Shown here: one piece after another, positions 24,647 to 33,866 of the stretch
How the letters are laid out: the number at the start of each line of letters is the position of its first letter
Position numbering within the stretch: position 1 is the stretch's first letter
Source of the DNA: Mucilaginibacter sp.
GTDB lineage: Bacteria; Bacteroidota; Bacteroidia; Sphingobacteriales; Sphingobacteriaceae
Direction of reading: 5' to 3'
NCBI RefSeq assembly: GCF_028288185.1
Contig: NZ_JAQBOF010000038.1
Coordinates: forward strand, 1-64,000
Length of the DNA: 64,000 nt
Notes under the pieces: model-generated
The model's database searches: none
Seen by the model: the letters and a program-made list of their open reading frames with translations, nothing else
What the model was told of the DNA's origin: nothing
Translations under genes and position numbers: made by a program

Positions 24647-26338
24647 CTATTTCACTACATCTGCCAGGTCTAAAACAATGCTATTGGCCTGTGGTCTTAA
24701 CCTTAATACCGCGCCGTTATCGGGTTTCGAGAACGCACCTTTAACAGCTTTCAGTTGGTAGCTAGTGTTTTCAAACTTACATTCCACATTGGTTGCATTG
24801 ATGTTTTGAAAAGGTAGTTTGGCCGCAGCGGTGGTCGCTATATTCAGGTCAAAATACCAGTCGAGTTTAGCCTTACTTAATAAATTCATTTTAAGCTTAC
24901 CTTCGGTCATCTCCATTTCCAACGACCCATCAACGGTAGTTAACGGCCAGGAGACATGCAGGGTCCCCGCCGTGGTATTGGTGAACTTCGGGTCGCCGCC
25001 CTCTACCGATACATCCTTACCATCAATCATTGCTTTTATACGTAAACCCGCTATCTGGTTGCGCCTGCTCCAGATGTAGCCATCAACAATCGGCAGGGTA
25101 TAAAATATGCACTCGTTTGATGTTGCCGCCTGGGTTTCATATATGGATGGGAAAGCCTCATCAAACAAATGGATATCGCGTATACGCAAAGTATGGTGTT
25201 CCCACAAAATATTTATGCGGTAGAAACGGCTGTTAAACCAAGCTGTTTTTAAGTCGCTCCCTTCAATATCTTTAGTAACGGTAAATGAGGTAGCTGGGGT
25301 AACTTTATAATTCTTTTTAAACCAGGTGCCGGATTGCTCCATGGTTTCAACCCTTACTTTATGCTCATCGCGCAGCTTGGCAATTAACGGCATTTGCAGC
25401 TCAAAACCTTTTTTCATGGCATCCCATGTAAAGGAATTTTCCTGCCCTGCCTGTGTGTAGTTGAAGCCTAATGACTTCTCATCCGTAAACGATTTAAAGA
25501 ACCAGTTTACCCAGGTAGAGTCGCCGCCGCCAAATTTGTAAACCGGCTCCAAAGTAATTACACCCTGACGAGTCGAACCTAAGCCGGTATCATACTGGCG
25601 CACCGGGTCACTGCTCAATAATCTAAAGATAGGTACCGGTATTTGTTTATCTGCATGCTGCGCTGGCATATACGAGTTGATCTTGCTTGGATAATAAGCC
25701 TGGTTCCAGTAGCCGCCCCAAAGGGTATAGCCATCAGTACCGTACTGGTCCTTACAATTAGCCGATGCGACTATGTGATACTTTTCGTACATGTAATTCA
25801 AACTGTAGGCATCAATAAACCAAGAGGCAACCGTTTTAGGGTAATAGCCAAATATCTTTTTAAAATCTGTAAAGTAAACATCGATTATCTTTTCGCGCTC
25901 GACAGGCGTGTAGCCGGTAGAGAAACCAATATTTGCGCGCCAATCCCACGGGTAGCGGCCGCGCCATTTCATGCCTGCATTTTCAACCAAAGGTTGTGGT
26001 ATTTCCCACCAGGCACCTATCTCGATAGTTCCTTTGGGTAATCCGGCTAATAGGGTTTGGTAGCGTTTATCCATCAAAGCATCATACTGTAACAAAAAAG
26101 TGCCGCCCAAGTGGTACTTTTTCATGATCTCCACCTGTTTTACAACAGTTTGATATAGCACATCCTGGGTTATTTTGGCATCGCGTGGTTCAAGCAGGCG
26201 TATAAAGTTTACAATGTTCACAATTTTGGGCCCGGACTGCATAACTTTAACGCTTTGTGCTTTAGTGTTCAAGCAAAACAGGCAGACTGCAAGACACATT
26301 ATCGGCTTAGGGCTGATGTTAATTTTTTTTGAGATCAT
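24647..26338 (-). CDS. secreted protein of unknown function in the glycan locus
   Basis: About 563 residues from the preferred ATG at 26338, which begins a signal peptide (MISKKINISPKPIMCLAVCL, ending near TKAQ). An in-frame ATG at 26401 would add 21 residues and lies inside the promoter block. I do not recognise the family. Features are an N-terminal barrel-like region (YHLGGTFLLQYDAL, EIGAWWEIPQPLVENAG, PKTVASWFIDAYSLNYMYEK) reminiscent of NodB/GH57-type folds, and a beta-rich C-terminal half. A glycosidase or deacetylase role is inference. It shares a 54-nt promoter block with the GH106 operon. Confidence 0.72.
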   Translation of the reverse strand: MISKKINISPKPIMCLAVCLFCLNTKAQSVKVMQSGPKIVNIVNFIRLLEPRDAKITQDVLYQTVVKQVEIMKKYHLGGTFLLQYDALMDKRYQTLLAGLPKGTIEIGAWWEIPQPLVENAGMKWRGRYPWDWRANIGFSTGYTPVEREKIIDVYFTDFKKIFGYYPKTVASWFIDAYSLNYMYEKYHIVASANCKDQYGTDGYTLWGGYWNQAYYPSKINSYMPAQHADKQIPVPIFRLLSSDPVRQYDTGLGSTRQGVITLEPVYKFGGGDSTWVNWFFKSFTDEKSLGFNYTQAGQENSFTWDAMKKGFELQMPLIAKLRDEHKVRVETMEQSGTWFKKNYKVTPATSFTVTKDIEGSDLKTAWFNSRFYRINILWEHHTLRIRDIHLFDEAFPSIYETQAATSNECIFYTLPIVDGYIWSRRNQIAGLRIKAMIDGKDVSVEGGDPKFTNTTAGTLHVSWPLTTVDGSLEMEMTEGKLKMNLLSKAKLDWYFDLNIATTAAAKLPFQNINATNVECKFENTSYQLKAVKGAFSKPDNGAVLRLRPQANSIVLDLADVVK

Positions 26339-26368
26339 ATATTTATAGCAATGGATTGCCGGTTGTTT

Positions 26369-26422
26369 ATAATAGTTTATCAAACATAGGGTTAGGATCA
26401 TAATAATCCGTCCTGTACTGTC
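26369..26422 (-). promoter_or_regulatory. promoter/activator block of the unknown secreted gene (copy 1)
   Basis: Read on the minus strand this block begins GACAGTACAGGACGGAT and ends with the -7 box TATGTTTG (26381-26388) followed by ATAAACTATTAT. It aligns without gaps to 27798-27851 upstream of the GH106 operon, with 43 of 54 bases identical by hand count. The most conserved part, ACAGTACAGGA, sits about 35 bases before the -7 box, where an activator would bind. The gene's ATG is 31 bases further on. Confidence 0.7.
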
Positions 26423-26537
26423 TTAATAGTAAAACTATCCGTTTTTTGAATAAAAGTGCGTAATATTAACAAATTTTAGATCGCTGGCCTTAACGGCGAT
26501 CAAACCAAATAAACCATCGAATAACAATACAAACTAA

Positions 26538-27614
26538 ATGAAAAATATAACTCAATTGGTATTAGGCACCCTGCTTATGTTGGGTATGGGTACAGCAAAC
26601 GCACAAACTAAAGCCGTAAAAGGTAAAGTATGGTCGGTAGAAAAAGCTAATCAATGGTCAAAACAACACCCTTGGATAGCAGGTGCGAATTTCACCCCAA
26701 GCACCGCCATTAACCAGCTTGAAATGTGGCAGGCCGATACTTTTGATCCTAAAACTATTGATAGAGAACTGGGCTATGCCGAAGGCATTGGCTTTAACGC
26801 CATGCGGGTTTTCCTACACAGCGTTGCTTATACCGAGGACCCGAAAGGTTTTAAATCGCGCGTAAACCAATATTTAGCCCTTGCTGATAAGCACCATATC
26901 CAAACCATATTTGTGTTTTTTGATGATTGCTGGAACCCCGCGCCAAAAGCCGGTATACAGCCCGAGCCAAAACCGGGTATTCATAACTCGGGCTGGGTGC
27001 AGGACCCTGGTGTACCGGCTTTAAAAGATCCAAAAGAAATGGCCCTGCTGCAACATTATGTAAAAGATGTGCTGACCACTTTCGCGCATGATAAACGCAT
27101 TTTATTATGGGACCTATTTAATGAGCCAGGCAACAGCGGTAAAAAAGAAGCATCAATGCCATTGCTAGCCAGCGTATTTAGCTGGGGACGCGATGTAAAT
27201 CCTGATCAGCCATTATCTGCCGGTTTATGGGATTGGACATTTGAAAAATTAAACGCTTTCCAAGCGTTAAACTCTGATATTATCACCTACCATAATTATG
27301 ATGAAGAGCCTGCACACCTTAATGTAGTGCGCCTGCTTAAAACACATGGCAAACCGTTGATCTGTACCGAGTACATGGCACGCCCGCGTAAAAGTACCTT
27401 CGGTACGGTTATGCCGATGTTAAAACGCGAAAACGTAGGCGCTATTAACTGGGGCTTTGTATCCGGCAAAACCAATACTATTTACGCGTGGGATACCCCT
27501 ATCCCAAGTGGTGCCGAGCCTGCTTTATGGTTCCATGATATTTTCCGTAAGGATGGAACGGTTTACAAAGCTGAGGAGACGGATTTGATCAAGAAGTTGA
27601 CGTCGGAACGGTAA
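26538..27614 (+). CDS. glycoside hydrolase family 5-like enzyme
   Basis: A 358-residue secreted protein (signal peptide MKNITQLVLGTLLMLGMGTANA). It has a clan GH-A barrel: the acid/base glutamate E196 is in LLWDLFNEPGN and the nucleophile E278 in PLICTEYMARP. Such enzymes cleave beta-1,4 or related beta-glycans including mannans and xylans; the exact linkage cannot be told. It is divergent from the unknown secreted gene and is followed by a palindromic element that separates it from the GH106 operon. Confidence 0.85.
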   Translation: MKNITQLVLGTLLMLGMGTANAQTKAVKGKVWSVEKANQWSKQHPWIAGANFTPSTAINQLEMWQADTFDPKTIDRELGYAEGIGFNAMRVFLHSVAYTEDPKGFKSRVNQYLALADKHHIQTIFVFFDDCWNPAPKAGIQPEPKPGIHNSGWVQDPGVPALKDPKEMALLQHYVKDVLTTFAHDKRILLWDLFNEPGNSGKKEASMPLLASVFSWGRDVNPDQPLSAGLWDWTFEKLNAFQALNSDIITYHNYDEEPAHLNVVRLLKTHGKPLICTEYMARPRKSTFGTVMPMLKRENVGAINWGFVSGKTNTIYAWDTPIPSGAEPALWFHDIFRKDGTVYKAEETDLIKKLTSER

Positions 27615-27641
27615 GAATCTGATGTCGGAGCGTGTTTATTA

Positions 27642-27783
27642 GTTTGGCTAAAGCCTTTTATTCCTTTGTTATCCATCCATCCCTTAAAAGGGACGGTAAT
27701 AAATTTATTAATCGTGTTATATTTCATTGCCGTTGGCTTCAGCCAACGGAATAGCAAACAATAAGGAAAGGCTTTAGCCTAAC
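27642..27783. repeat. MITE-like palindromic element
   Basis: Imperfect inverted arms at 27642-27670 (GTTTGGCTAAAGCC...) and 27757-27783 (...GGCTTTAGCCTAAC) enclose a perfect 9-bp hairpin at 27730-27749 (CCGTTGGCT, TC, AGCCAACGG) and a smaller palindrome at 27681-27692 (CCCTTAAAAGGG). No reading frame is inside. The structure suggests a dispersed non-coding repeat; it sits between the GH5-like gene and the GH106 promoter. Confidence 0.68.
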
Positions 27784-27797
27784 ATTTAGAGGTGGAG

Positions 27798-27851
27798 GAC
27801 AGTACAGGATGGATAATCGTTAGCATAAGCTTATGTTTGGTAAACTATAAT
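27798..27851 (+). promoter_or_regulatory. promoter/activator block of the GH106 operon (copy 2)
   Basis: It begins GACAGTACAGGATGGAT and carries the -7 box TATGTTTG at 27832-27839, matching TAnnTTTG. It aligns gaplessly with 26369-26422 (minus), with identical spacing between the ACAGTACAGGA word and the -7 box. A 7-bp hairpin CTATAAT/ATTATAG (27845-27866) overlaps the predicted transcript start. The GH106 ATG is at 27908, giving a leader of roughly 60 bases. Confidence 0.72.
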
Positions 27852-27907
27852 GTACCAAAATTATAGTTAATTATAAACCAATTAATTCTTATTTAATTGA
27901 TAACCTC

Positions 27908-30900
27908 ATGAGCTTAAACAAGGCCATAATATCGAAGTACTTTGCTGTCTGTCTGTTATTTTCAGGATTTTTTATTGCTGATGGTAATGCCCAGGTTAAA
28001 CCTGTCGCTAATGCGGCTATGCCAAATTTTAAATCGGTCGAGACTGGTTTTATAACCGTGCCTGATGATATCCAGACGAGTGTTTACTGGTATTGGATAT
28101 CTGATAACATATCAAAAGAAGGCGTTATAAAAGACCTGGAGGCCATGAAGAAAGTTGGCATCAATCGCGCTTTTATAGGCAATATTGGTATTGATGATAT
28201 GCCTTTTGGTAAGGTTAAGATTTTTTCGGATGAGTGGTGGGATATTTTGCATACCGCGCTTAAAACAGCTACCCGTTTAAATATTGAGATAGGCCTGTTT
28301 AACAGCCCCGGTTGGAGCCAATCGGGCGGACCGTGGGTTAAACCGAGCCAGGCTATGCGCTATTTAACTTCATCACAAATCAGGGTGAAGGGAGGAACGA
28401 CCATTAACCAAAAACTGGAACAACCTATTAAAGAGTTCCAGGATGTAAAGGTTATTGCTTACCCCGTTGCTGCTGATTTTGATGCGGCAATAAGTGATTT
28501 TAAACCAACACTATCTTCTACACCGAAGGTCGAGTCGTTAAATAGTTTGATGGATAATGATGAAGCCACTAATGTAAAAATACCAAGAGGCCAGCCATTT
28601 ACTTTAAATATAAATGCTGGTCAAACCTTTATAGCACGTAGTTTATTAATTACCCCAGCCCATGAAGCGATGACCTTCGAGGGCGAGATACAGGCTAAGG
28701 TTAACGGCACATTTACCAGCATCAAACATTTTTCTGTTGATAGAGGTAATCCGGCTTTAAATGTTGGGTTCTTACCATTCGCTCCGGCTGCTATCGCTAT
28801 CCCGGCTACTTCTTCAACTGATTTTAGGGTGGTGTTTATCCGTGTATCAGCTAATTGTCGTATTGCCGAGTTAAAGTTATCGGCTACGCCGATTATAGAG
28901 AACTATGTAGAAAAAACCGAGGCCAAAATGTGGCCAACACCTCATCCATTTTGGGAGGCATACCAATGGGCGCCGCAACCGATTATTGACAATAATAAAT
29001 ATGTTATTGATCCGCAGAAAGTAATTGATATTTCAAAATTCATGGCCGCTGATGGTACCTTGAACTGGACCGTACCTGCCGGCAACTGGATTATTGAACG
29101 TACGGGCATGACACCAACCAATGTCAAAAACTCACCCGCTACACCCGAAGGAACCGGGTTGGAAGCTGATAAAATGAGCAAAGCCCACATAGCCGAACAC
29201 TTTAACGCTTTCCTGGGCCAGATCATGAAACGCATCCCGGCCGAAGACCGCAAAACCTGGAAAGTAACCGTTGAGGATAGCTACGAAACCGGCGGCCAAA
29301 ACTGGACCGATGATTTGATAAACGAATTTAAAGCAACTTATAAATATGATCCGGTGCCTTACCTGCCGGTTATGCAAGGCAAGGTAGTAGGCAGTGCCGA
29401 CCAATCTGATCGATTTTTATGGGATTTGCGCCGCTTAATTGCCGATGACGTTTCTTATAAATATGTGGGCGGCCTGCGCGAGATCAGCCATAAATATGGA
29501 CTGACTACCTGGCTTGAAAATTATGGTCACTGGGGTTACCCCGGCGAGTTTTTGCAATATGGCGGTCAATCGGACGAGATAGGTGGCGAGTTTTGGAGCG
29601 AGGGCGATCTGGGCGATATAGAAAATAAAGCGGCCTCATCATCGGCGCATATTTATGGTAAAACTAAGGTATCAGCCGAATCATTTACCGCCGCCGGGGA
29701 TGCATTCTCGCGCTACCCCGCCAACTTTAAAAAACGCGGCGACCGCTTTTTTACCGAGGGCATTAACAATACATTACTGCACGTTTACATCCAGCAGGCT
29801 AATGATAAAGGGCCGGGTTTTAACACTTGGTTTGGTGTAGAATTTAACCGGTTAAATACCTGGTTCTTTGATATGGATGTATTTTTAAAATACTCTAAAC
29901 GCTGCAATATGATGCTGCAACAAGGGCGTTATGTAGCCGATGTTGCTTATTTTATTGGCGAGGACGCGCCAAAAATGACAGGCGTTATTGACCCGGCATT
30001 ACCGCAGGGATATTCTTTTGACTACATCAATGGCGAAGTAATTAAAACCCGCTTAACCGTAAACAACGGCAAGTTAACTTTACCAAACGGAATAAATTAC
30101 AGCATACTGGTATTACCCAAATTGCAAACCATCCGCCCGGAACTGCTGGCGAAACTGAAAGAATTAGTAGCCCAAGGCGCCGTAATCTTAGGTCCAAAAC
30201 CTACCCGCTCGCCTAGCTTACAAGGTTTCCCAACGGCAGACAAACAAGTGCAAAGCATTGCTGATGAACTTTGGGGAAAGATAGACGGTAGTACGGTTAA
30301 AGTAAACCATTATGGCAAAGGCATGGTACTATCCGGCATGGATATGCAGCAGGCGCTAAACCTGGTTAAAGTTTTGCCTGACGCTAAAGTAACGCAAAGT
30401 GATTCTATCCTGTTTATCCATCGCGCTTTAGATGGCGGTTCCATCTATTTTGTATCTAATCAAAAAGCTAAAACGGTAAATATATCACCTAAATTCAGGA
30501 TAACCGGCAAACAGGCCGAACTATGGGATGCTGTTACGGGTGATGTTCGCACCCTGCCCTCGGTTTATCAAAGCGGCGGTACAACTACAGTACCTTTAAA
30601 ACTGGTGCCTTATGAAAGTGCCTTTATAGTTTTTAGAAAAGACGGTGTGCAGAAAGATACTACCCGGTCAAATTATCCAACGGCCAGCGAAACTATCGCT
30701 ATAAATAAACCGTGGACAGTTCAATTCGACAGTAAAATGCGCGGGCCTGCTAAACCTGTTGTATTTGAAACCTTAACCGATTGGTCTAAAAGTACAAACG
30801 ACAGCATAAAATATTACTCGGGTACCGCATTTTACAACAATACCTTTAATATGGGCAGCGTTGTAAAGGGTAAAAACTATATCCTTAACCTGGGTTTGGC

Positions 30901-31171
30901 AAGGGCAATAGCTAAAGTGAAGATAAACGGTATTGATGTGGGCGGCGCGTGGACCCCACCTTACCAATTGGATATCACCAAAGCCCTGAAACCCGGCGAA
31001 AATAAAATTGAAGTTAAAGTAGTAAATACCTGGGTTAACCGCTTAATTGGTGACAGCAAACTACCCGCCGATCAACGACAAGCAGTTGTAAATACAGCGC
31101 CAAACTATGGTAAAGGTGTGGTATCATCAGGATTGTTGGGGCCGGTAAGTATTTCAGTAGTAAAATATTGA
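27908..31171 (+). CDS. glycoside hydrolase family 106-like alpha-L-rhamnosidase
   Basis: A 1087-residue secreted enzyme (signal peptide ending near GNAQ). The N-terminal region contains VYWYWISDNISKEGVIKDLE, GLFNSPGWSQSGGPWV and MRYLTSSQIRVKGG, blocks I associate with GH106. VTVEDSYETGGQNWTDDL and SAESFTAAGDAFSRYP probably carry the acidic active-site residues. A C-terminal galactose-binding-like sandwich ends the protein (AIAKVKINGIDVGGAWTPPY). The expected activity is release of terminal L-rhamnose. It is the first gene of a tight plus-strand operon that runs to 36712. Confidence 0.83.
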   Translation: MSLNKAIISKYFAVCLLFSGFFIADGNAQVKPVANAAMPNFKSVETGFITVPDDIQTSVYWYWISDNISKEGVIKDLEAMKKVGINRAFIGNIGIDDMPFGKVKIFSDEWWDILHTALKTATRLNIEIGLFNSPGWSQSGGPWVKPSQAMRYLTSSQIRVKGGTTINQKLEQPIKEFQDVKVIAYPVAADFDAAISDFKPTLSSTPKVESLNSLMDNDEATNVKIPRGQPFTLNINAGQTFIARSLLITPAHEAMTFEGEIQAKVNGTFTSIKHFSVDRGNPALNVGFLPFAPAAIAIPATSSTDFRVVFIRVSANCRIAELKLSATPIIENYVEKTEAKMWPTPHPFWEAYQWAPQPIIDNNKYVIDPQKVIDISKFMAADGTLNWTVPAGNWIIERTGMTPTNVKNSPATPEGTGLEADKMSKAHIAEHFNAFLGQIMKRIPAEDRKTWKVTVEDSYETGGQNWTDDLINEFKATYKYDPVPYLPVMQGKVVGSADQSDRFLWDLRRLIADDVSYKYVGGLREISHKYGLTTWLENYGHWGYPGEFLQYGGQSDEIGGEFWSEGDLGDIENKAASSSAHIYGKTKVSAESFTAAGDAFSRYPANFKKRGDRFFTEGINNTLLHVYIQQANDKGPGFNTWFGVEFNRLNTWFFDMDVFLKYSKRCNMMLQQGRYVADVAYFIGEDAPKMTGVIDPALPQGYSFDYINGEVIKTRLTVNNGKLTLPNGINYSILVLPKLQTIRPELLAKLKELVAQGAVILGPKPTRSPSLQGFPTADKQVQSIADELWGKIDGSTVKVNHYGKGMVLSGMDMQQALNLVKVLPDAKVTQSDSILFIHRALDGGSIYFVSNQKAKTVNISPKFRITGKQAELWDAVTGDVRTLPSVYQSGGTTTVPLKLVPYESAFIVFRKDGVQKDTTRSNYPTASETIAINKPWTVQFDSKMRGPAKPVVFETLTDWSKSTNDSIKYYSGTAFYNNTFNMGSVVKGKNYILNLGLARAIAKVKINGIDVGGAWTPPYQLDITKALKPGENKIEVKVVNTWVNRLIGDSKLPADQRQAVVNTAPNYGKGVVSSGLLGPVSISVVKY

Positions 31172-31208
31172 TGGATAATGCTTTAATTAGCACTAAACTT
31201 AATTAGTC

Positions 31209-32261
31209 ATGAAGTATATTTTTTGTTTAATGCTGATAGCCATCGGCTACGGAGCATCGACCCGTCCGGTAATCTCTGATGCAAGCGTCATTGGAGAGGG
31301 GACACAGCCACAAGTAAGCGTTGACAACGGCGGAACGGTAAGGGTAGTTTATGGGCAGGCGGACAAGATATTTTGCGCGACATCAGTTAATCATGGGCAA
31401 TCGTTTTCAAAACCGGTTTTAGTGGCAGATGTTCCCGAAATGCATTTGGGTATGAGCCGTGGACCGCAGTTAAGTAGCTCGGCTAATTATTCTGTAATTA
31501 CCGCCATGGATAAAGCCGGAAATATCCATTGGTTTAAACAAGATCATAAAAGTCCCAATTGGGTGCCTATGGGTGTTGTTAACGATTTAAAAGGCTCGGC
31601 TCCCGAAGGTTTAATGGCAATCGGATCAGACAAAAACGACAACTTTTATGCCGTATGGTTAGATATAAGATTGGGGAAAAGAAATCAGATTTGGTTTTCG
31701 TCATTATCAGGCAAATCCAATAAGTGGTCAACAAATCACCTGGCCTATCAATCGCCCGATCTGCATGTATGCGAATGTTGCAAACCCAGCATCGCTATAA
31801 ATGGGAGTACAATTGCTATCATGTTCAGGAACTGGCTAAATGGCTCAAGGGATCTGTATGTGATGAAGTCTATTAATGGCGGGCAAACTTTTGCTGCTGC
31901 CGAAAAAATGGGACTGGATACCTGGAAATTAAATGGCTGCCCCATGGATGGTGGTGGCATCAGGATAAACTCATCAAACATCATCGAAACCGTTTGGCAG
32001 CGTAAGGGAGAGATCTACTTTGCTAAGCCGGGCGAACCAGAAGTGTATATCGGTAAAGGAAAGACCTGTAGTATATCAGGCAATGCCAAACAAACTATTA
32101 TCGCTTATCAAAATAACGATACCCTTAAATTGGTTACTATGCCCGGTAAAAAGGTTACGGCGATAGGTATAGGCAATTTTATAAAATCAGCCGGAGTAAC
32201 GGATAAAAACAACCTTTTTGTTTGGGAGCAGGATGCTCAAATAAAATATCGCTTATTATAA
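31209..32261 (+). CDS. sialidase-fold (BNR-repeat) secreted protein
   Basis: A 350-residue secreted protein with repeated blades of the sialidase superfamily, for example SVNHGQSFSKPVLVAD and SINGGQTFAAAEKM, which are Asp-box-like S/N-x-G-G/Q-x-S/T-F motifs. A CECCKPS cluster occurs near the middle (about residue 190). The arginine triad of true sialidases is not obvious, so it may act on another sugar or bind metal or glycan. It lies 37 bases after the GH106 gene. Confidence 0.72.
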   Translation: MKYIFCLMLIAIGYGASTRPVISDASVIGEGTQPQVSVDNGGTVRVVYGQADKIFCATSVNHGQSFSKPVLVADVPEMHLGMSRGPQLSSSANYSVITAMDKAGNIHWFKQDHKSPNWVPMGVVNDLKGSAPEGLMAIGSDKNDNFYAVWLDIRLGKRNQIWFSSLSGKSNKWSTNHLAYQSPDLHVCECCKPSIAINGSTIAIMFRNWLNGSRDLYVMKSINGGQTFAAAEKMGLDTWKLNGCPMDGGGIRINSSNIIETVWQRKGEIYFAKPGEPEVYIGKGKTCSISGNAKQTIIAYQNNDTLKLVTMPGKKVTAIGIGNFIKSAGVTDKNNLFVWEQDAQIKYRLL

Positions 32262-32284
32262 TATACTTAGCCAATTAGGTTTAC

Positions 32285-33841
32285 ATGAAAAAAATATTTT
32301 TACTACTGCTGAGTGGTGCCGTATTATCGGTACAAGCGCAAACCATTTCAGGCGATATGCCAAAGGTTAAAGTAGCCAATGGCGTATTACAAGGCGCTAC
32401 CGAGAAAAGCGGTGTGCACTCATTTAAAGGCATTCCGTATGCACAGCCACCTATTGGTGATCTGCGCTGGAAAGAACCGCAGGCTCCAAAGAACTGGGCA
32501 GGCGTACGGGCTGCCGACAAATTTGGTCCCCAGGCCATGCAACGTTATATGTACTCTGATATGATTTTCCGCAGCGCGGGAACAAAGGAAGATTGTTTAT
32601 ACTTAAATGTGTGGACTCCAGCAAAAACCGCGACTGACAAATTACCCGTAATGGTATATTTTTACGGAGGCGGCTTTAATGCCGGTGACGGCTCAGAGTA
32701 CCGGTATGATGGCGAAAGCCTGGCAACCAAGGGGATAGTTACGGTTACACTAAACTATCGTTTAGGCGTGTTTGGCTTTATGGCACATCCCGATCTGACG
32801 AAAGAATCAGCCCATCACGCATCAGGCAATTACGGTTTTATGGATCAGCATGCTGCACTGGTATGGGTGAAGAAAAATATAGCGGCTTTTGGCGGCGACC
32901 CGAATAAAGTTACTATAGGCGGTGAATCGGCGGGCTCTATGTCGGTCTGCGCACAGATGGCATCGCCGTTGTCAAAAAGATTATTTGCGGGAGCCATTGG
33001 CGAAAGCGGTTCGGTTTTGGGCAACCTGTCACCGTCATCGCTGGCCGATGCCGAACAAAGCGGCGTTAAATTTGCTGCCAAAGTAAATGCGCAATCGTTG
33101 GCCGATCTGCGTAAAATACCTGCCGACTCGCTATTGAAATTATCACAAAACTCACGTTTCCCAACTACTATTGATGGTTACTTTTTACCTGAAACGCCGC
33201 AGGCCATATTTGCTAGCGGCCGCCAAATGGATATCCCTTTGTTGGCAGGATGGAACTCGGCAGAGGTTAATTTCCATTCGTTTTTAGGACGGGATGCCGC
33301 TACGGTAGAAAATTATAAAGCAAATCTTACAAAGAATTATGGTGATAAGGCAGATGAAGTATTTAATGCCTACCCGGCAGCTACGGATGCTGATGTAGAG
33401 CAGGCAGCTACCGACCTGGCATCTGATCGTTTTATATCATTTGCTACCTGGAAGTTTATTGATATGCAAAGCAAAACTCATAGCAAGCCGGTATATAGTT
33501 ACCTGTTTACTCGTATGCGCCCCGATGCGATTGGTGCCAAGCCAAGTAAGGAAAAGAGATATGGCGCAAACCATGCATCTGAAATTGAATACGCGTTGGG
33601 TAATCTTCCATACAATAAAGTTTATACCTGGACGTCAGAAGATTACAAAACATCAGAAATTATGGAGAACTACTTTGCCAACTTTATAAAAACCGGCGAC
33701 CCTAACGGGCCTGGCCTAGCTAAATGGTATAGTATGCAAAGCAACAACCCTAAAGTGATGATATTGGATGAAAATGCACATTCTGAAGCGGAGAAGAACG
33801 CCAAGCGCTATGTGTTGTTAGATACTTTTTTTAATAAGTAA
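32285..33841 (+). CDS. carboxylesterase type B family protein
   Basis: A 518-residue secreted alpha/beta-hydrolase (signal peptide MKKIFLLLLSGAVLSVQA). The nucleophile S215 is in IGGESAGSMS; EDCLYLNVW and the oxyanion-hole YFYGGGF are also typical, and the likely catalytic histidine is in GANHASEIEYALGN. In a glycan locus it probably removes acetyl or other acyl groups (CE10-like); that is inference. It follows the propeller gene by 23 bases. Confidence 0.88.
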   Translation: MKKIFLLLLSGAVLSVQAQTISGDMPKVKVANGVLQGATEKSGVHSFKGIPYAQPPIGDLRWKEPQAPKNWAGVRAADKFGPQAMQRYMYSDMIFRSAGTKEDCLYLNVWTPAKTATDKLPVMVYFYGGGFNAGDGSEYRYDGESLATKGIVTVTLNYRLGVFGFMAHPDLTKESAHHASGNYGFMDQHAALVWVKKNIAAFGGDPNKVTIGGESAGSMSVCAQMASPLSKRLFAGAIGESGSVLGNLSPSSLADAEQSGVKFAAKVNAQSLADLRKIPADSLLKLSQNSRFPTTIDGYFLPETPQAIFASGRQMDIPLLAGWNSAEVNFHSFLGRDAATVENYKANLTKNYGDKADEVFNAYPAATDADVEQAATDLASDRFISFATWKFIDMQSKTHSKPVYSYLFTRMRPDAIGAKPSKEKRYGANHASEIEYALGNLPYNKVYTWTSEDYKTSEIMENYFANFIKTGDPNGPGLAKWYSMQSNNPKVMILDENAHSEAEKNAKRYVLLDTFFNK

Positions 33842-33866
33842 CAGATGCCGCATTTACGATAAGCAA

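Noticed and set aside
31209..32261. Firm annotation as an exo-alpha-sialidase
   Set aside because: Only the fold-level repeats are visible; the arginine triad and other catalytic residues could not be identified.
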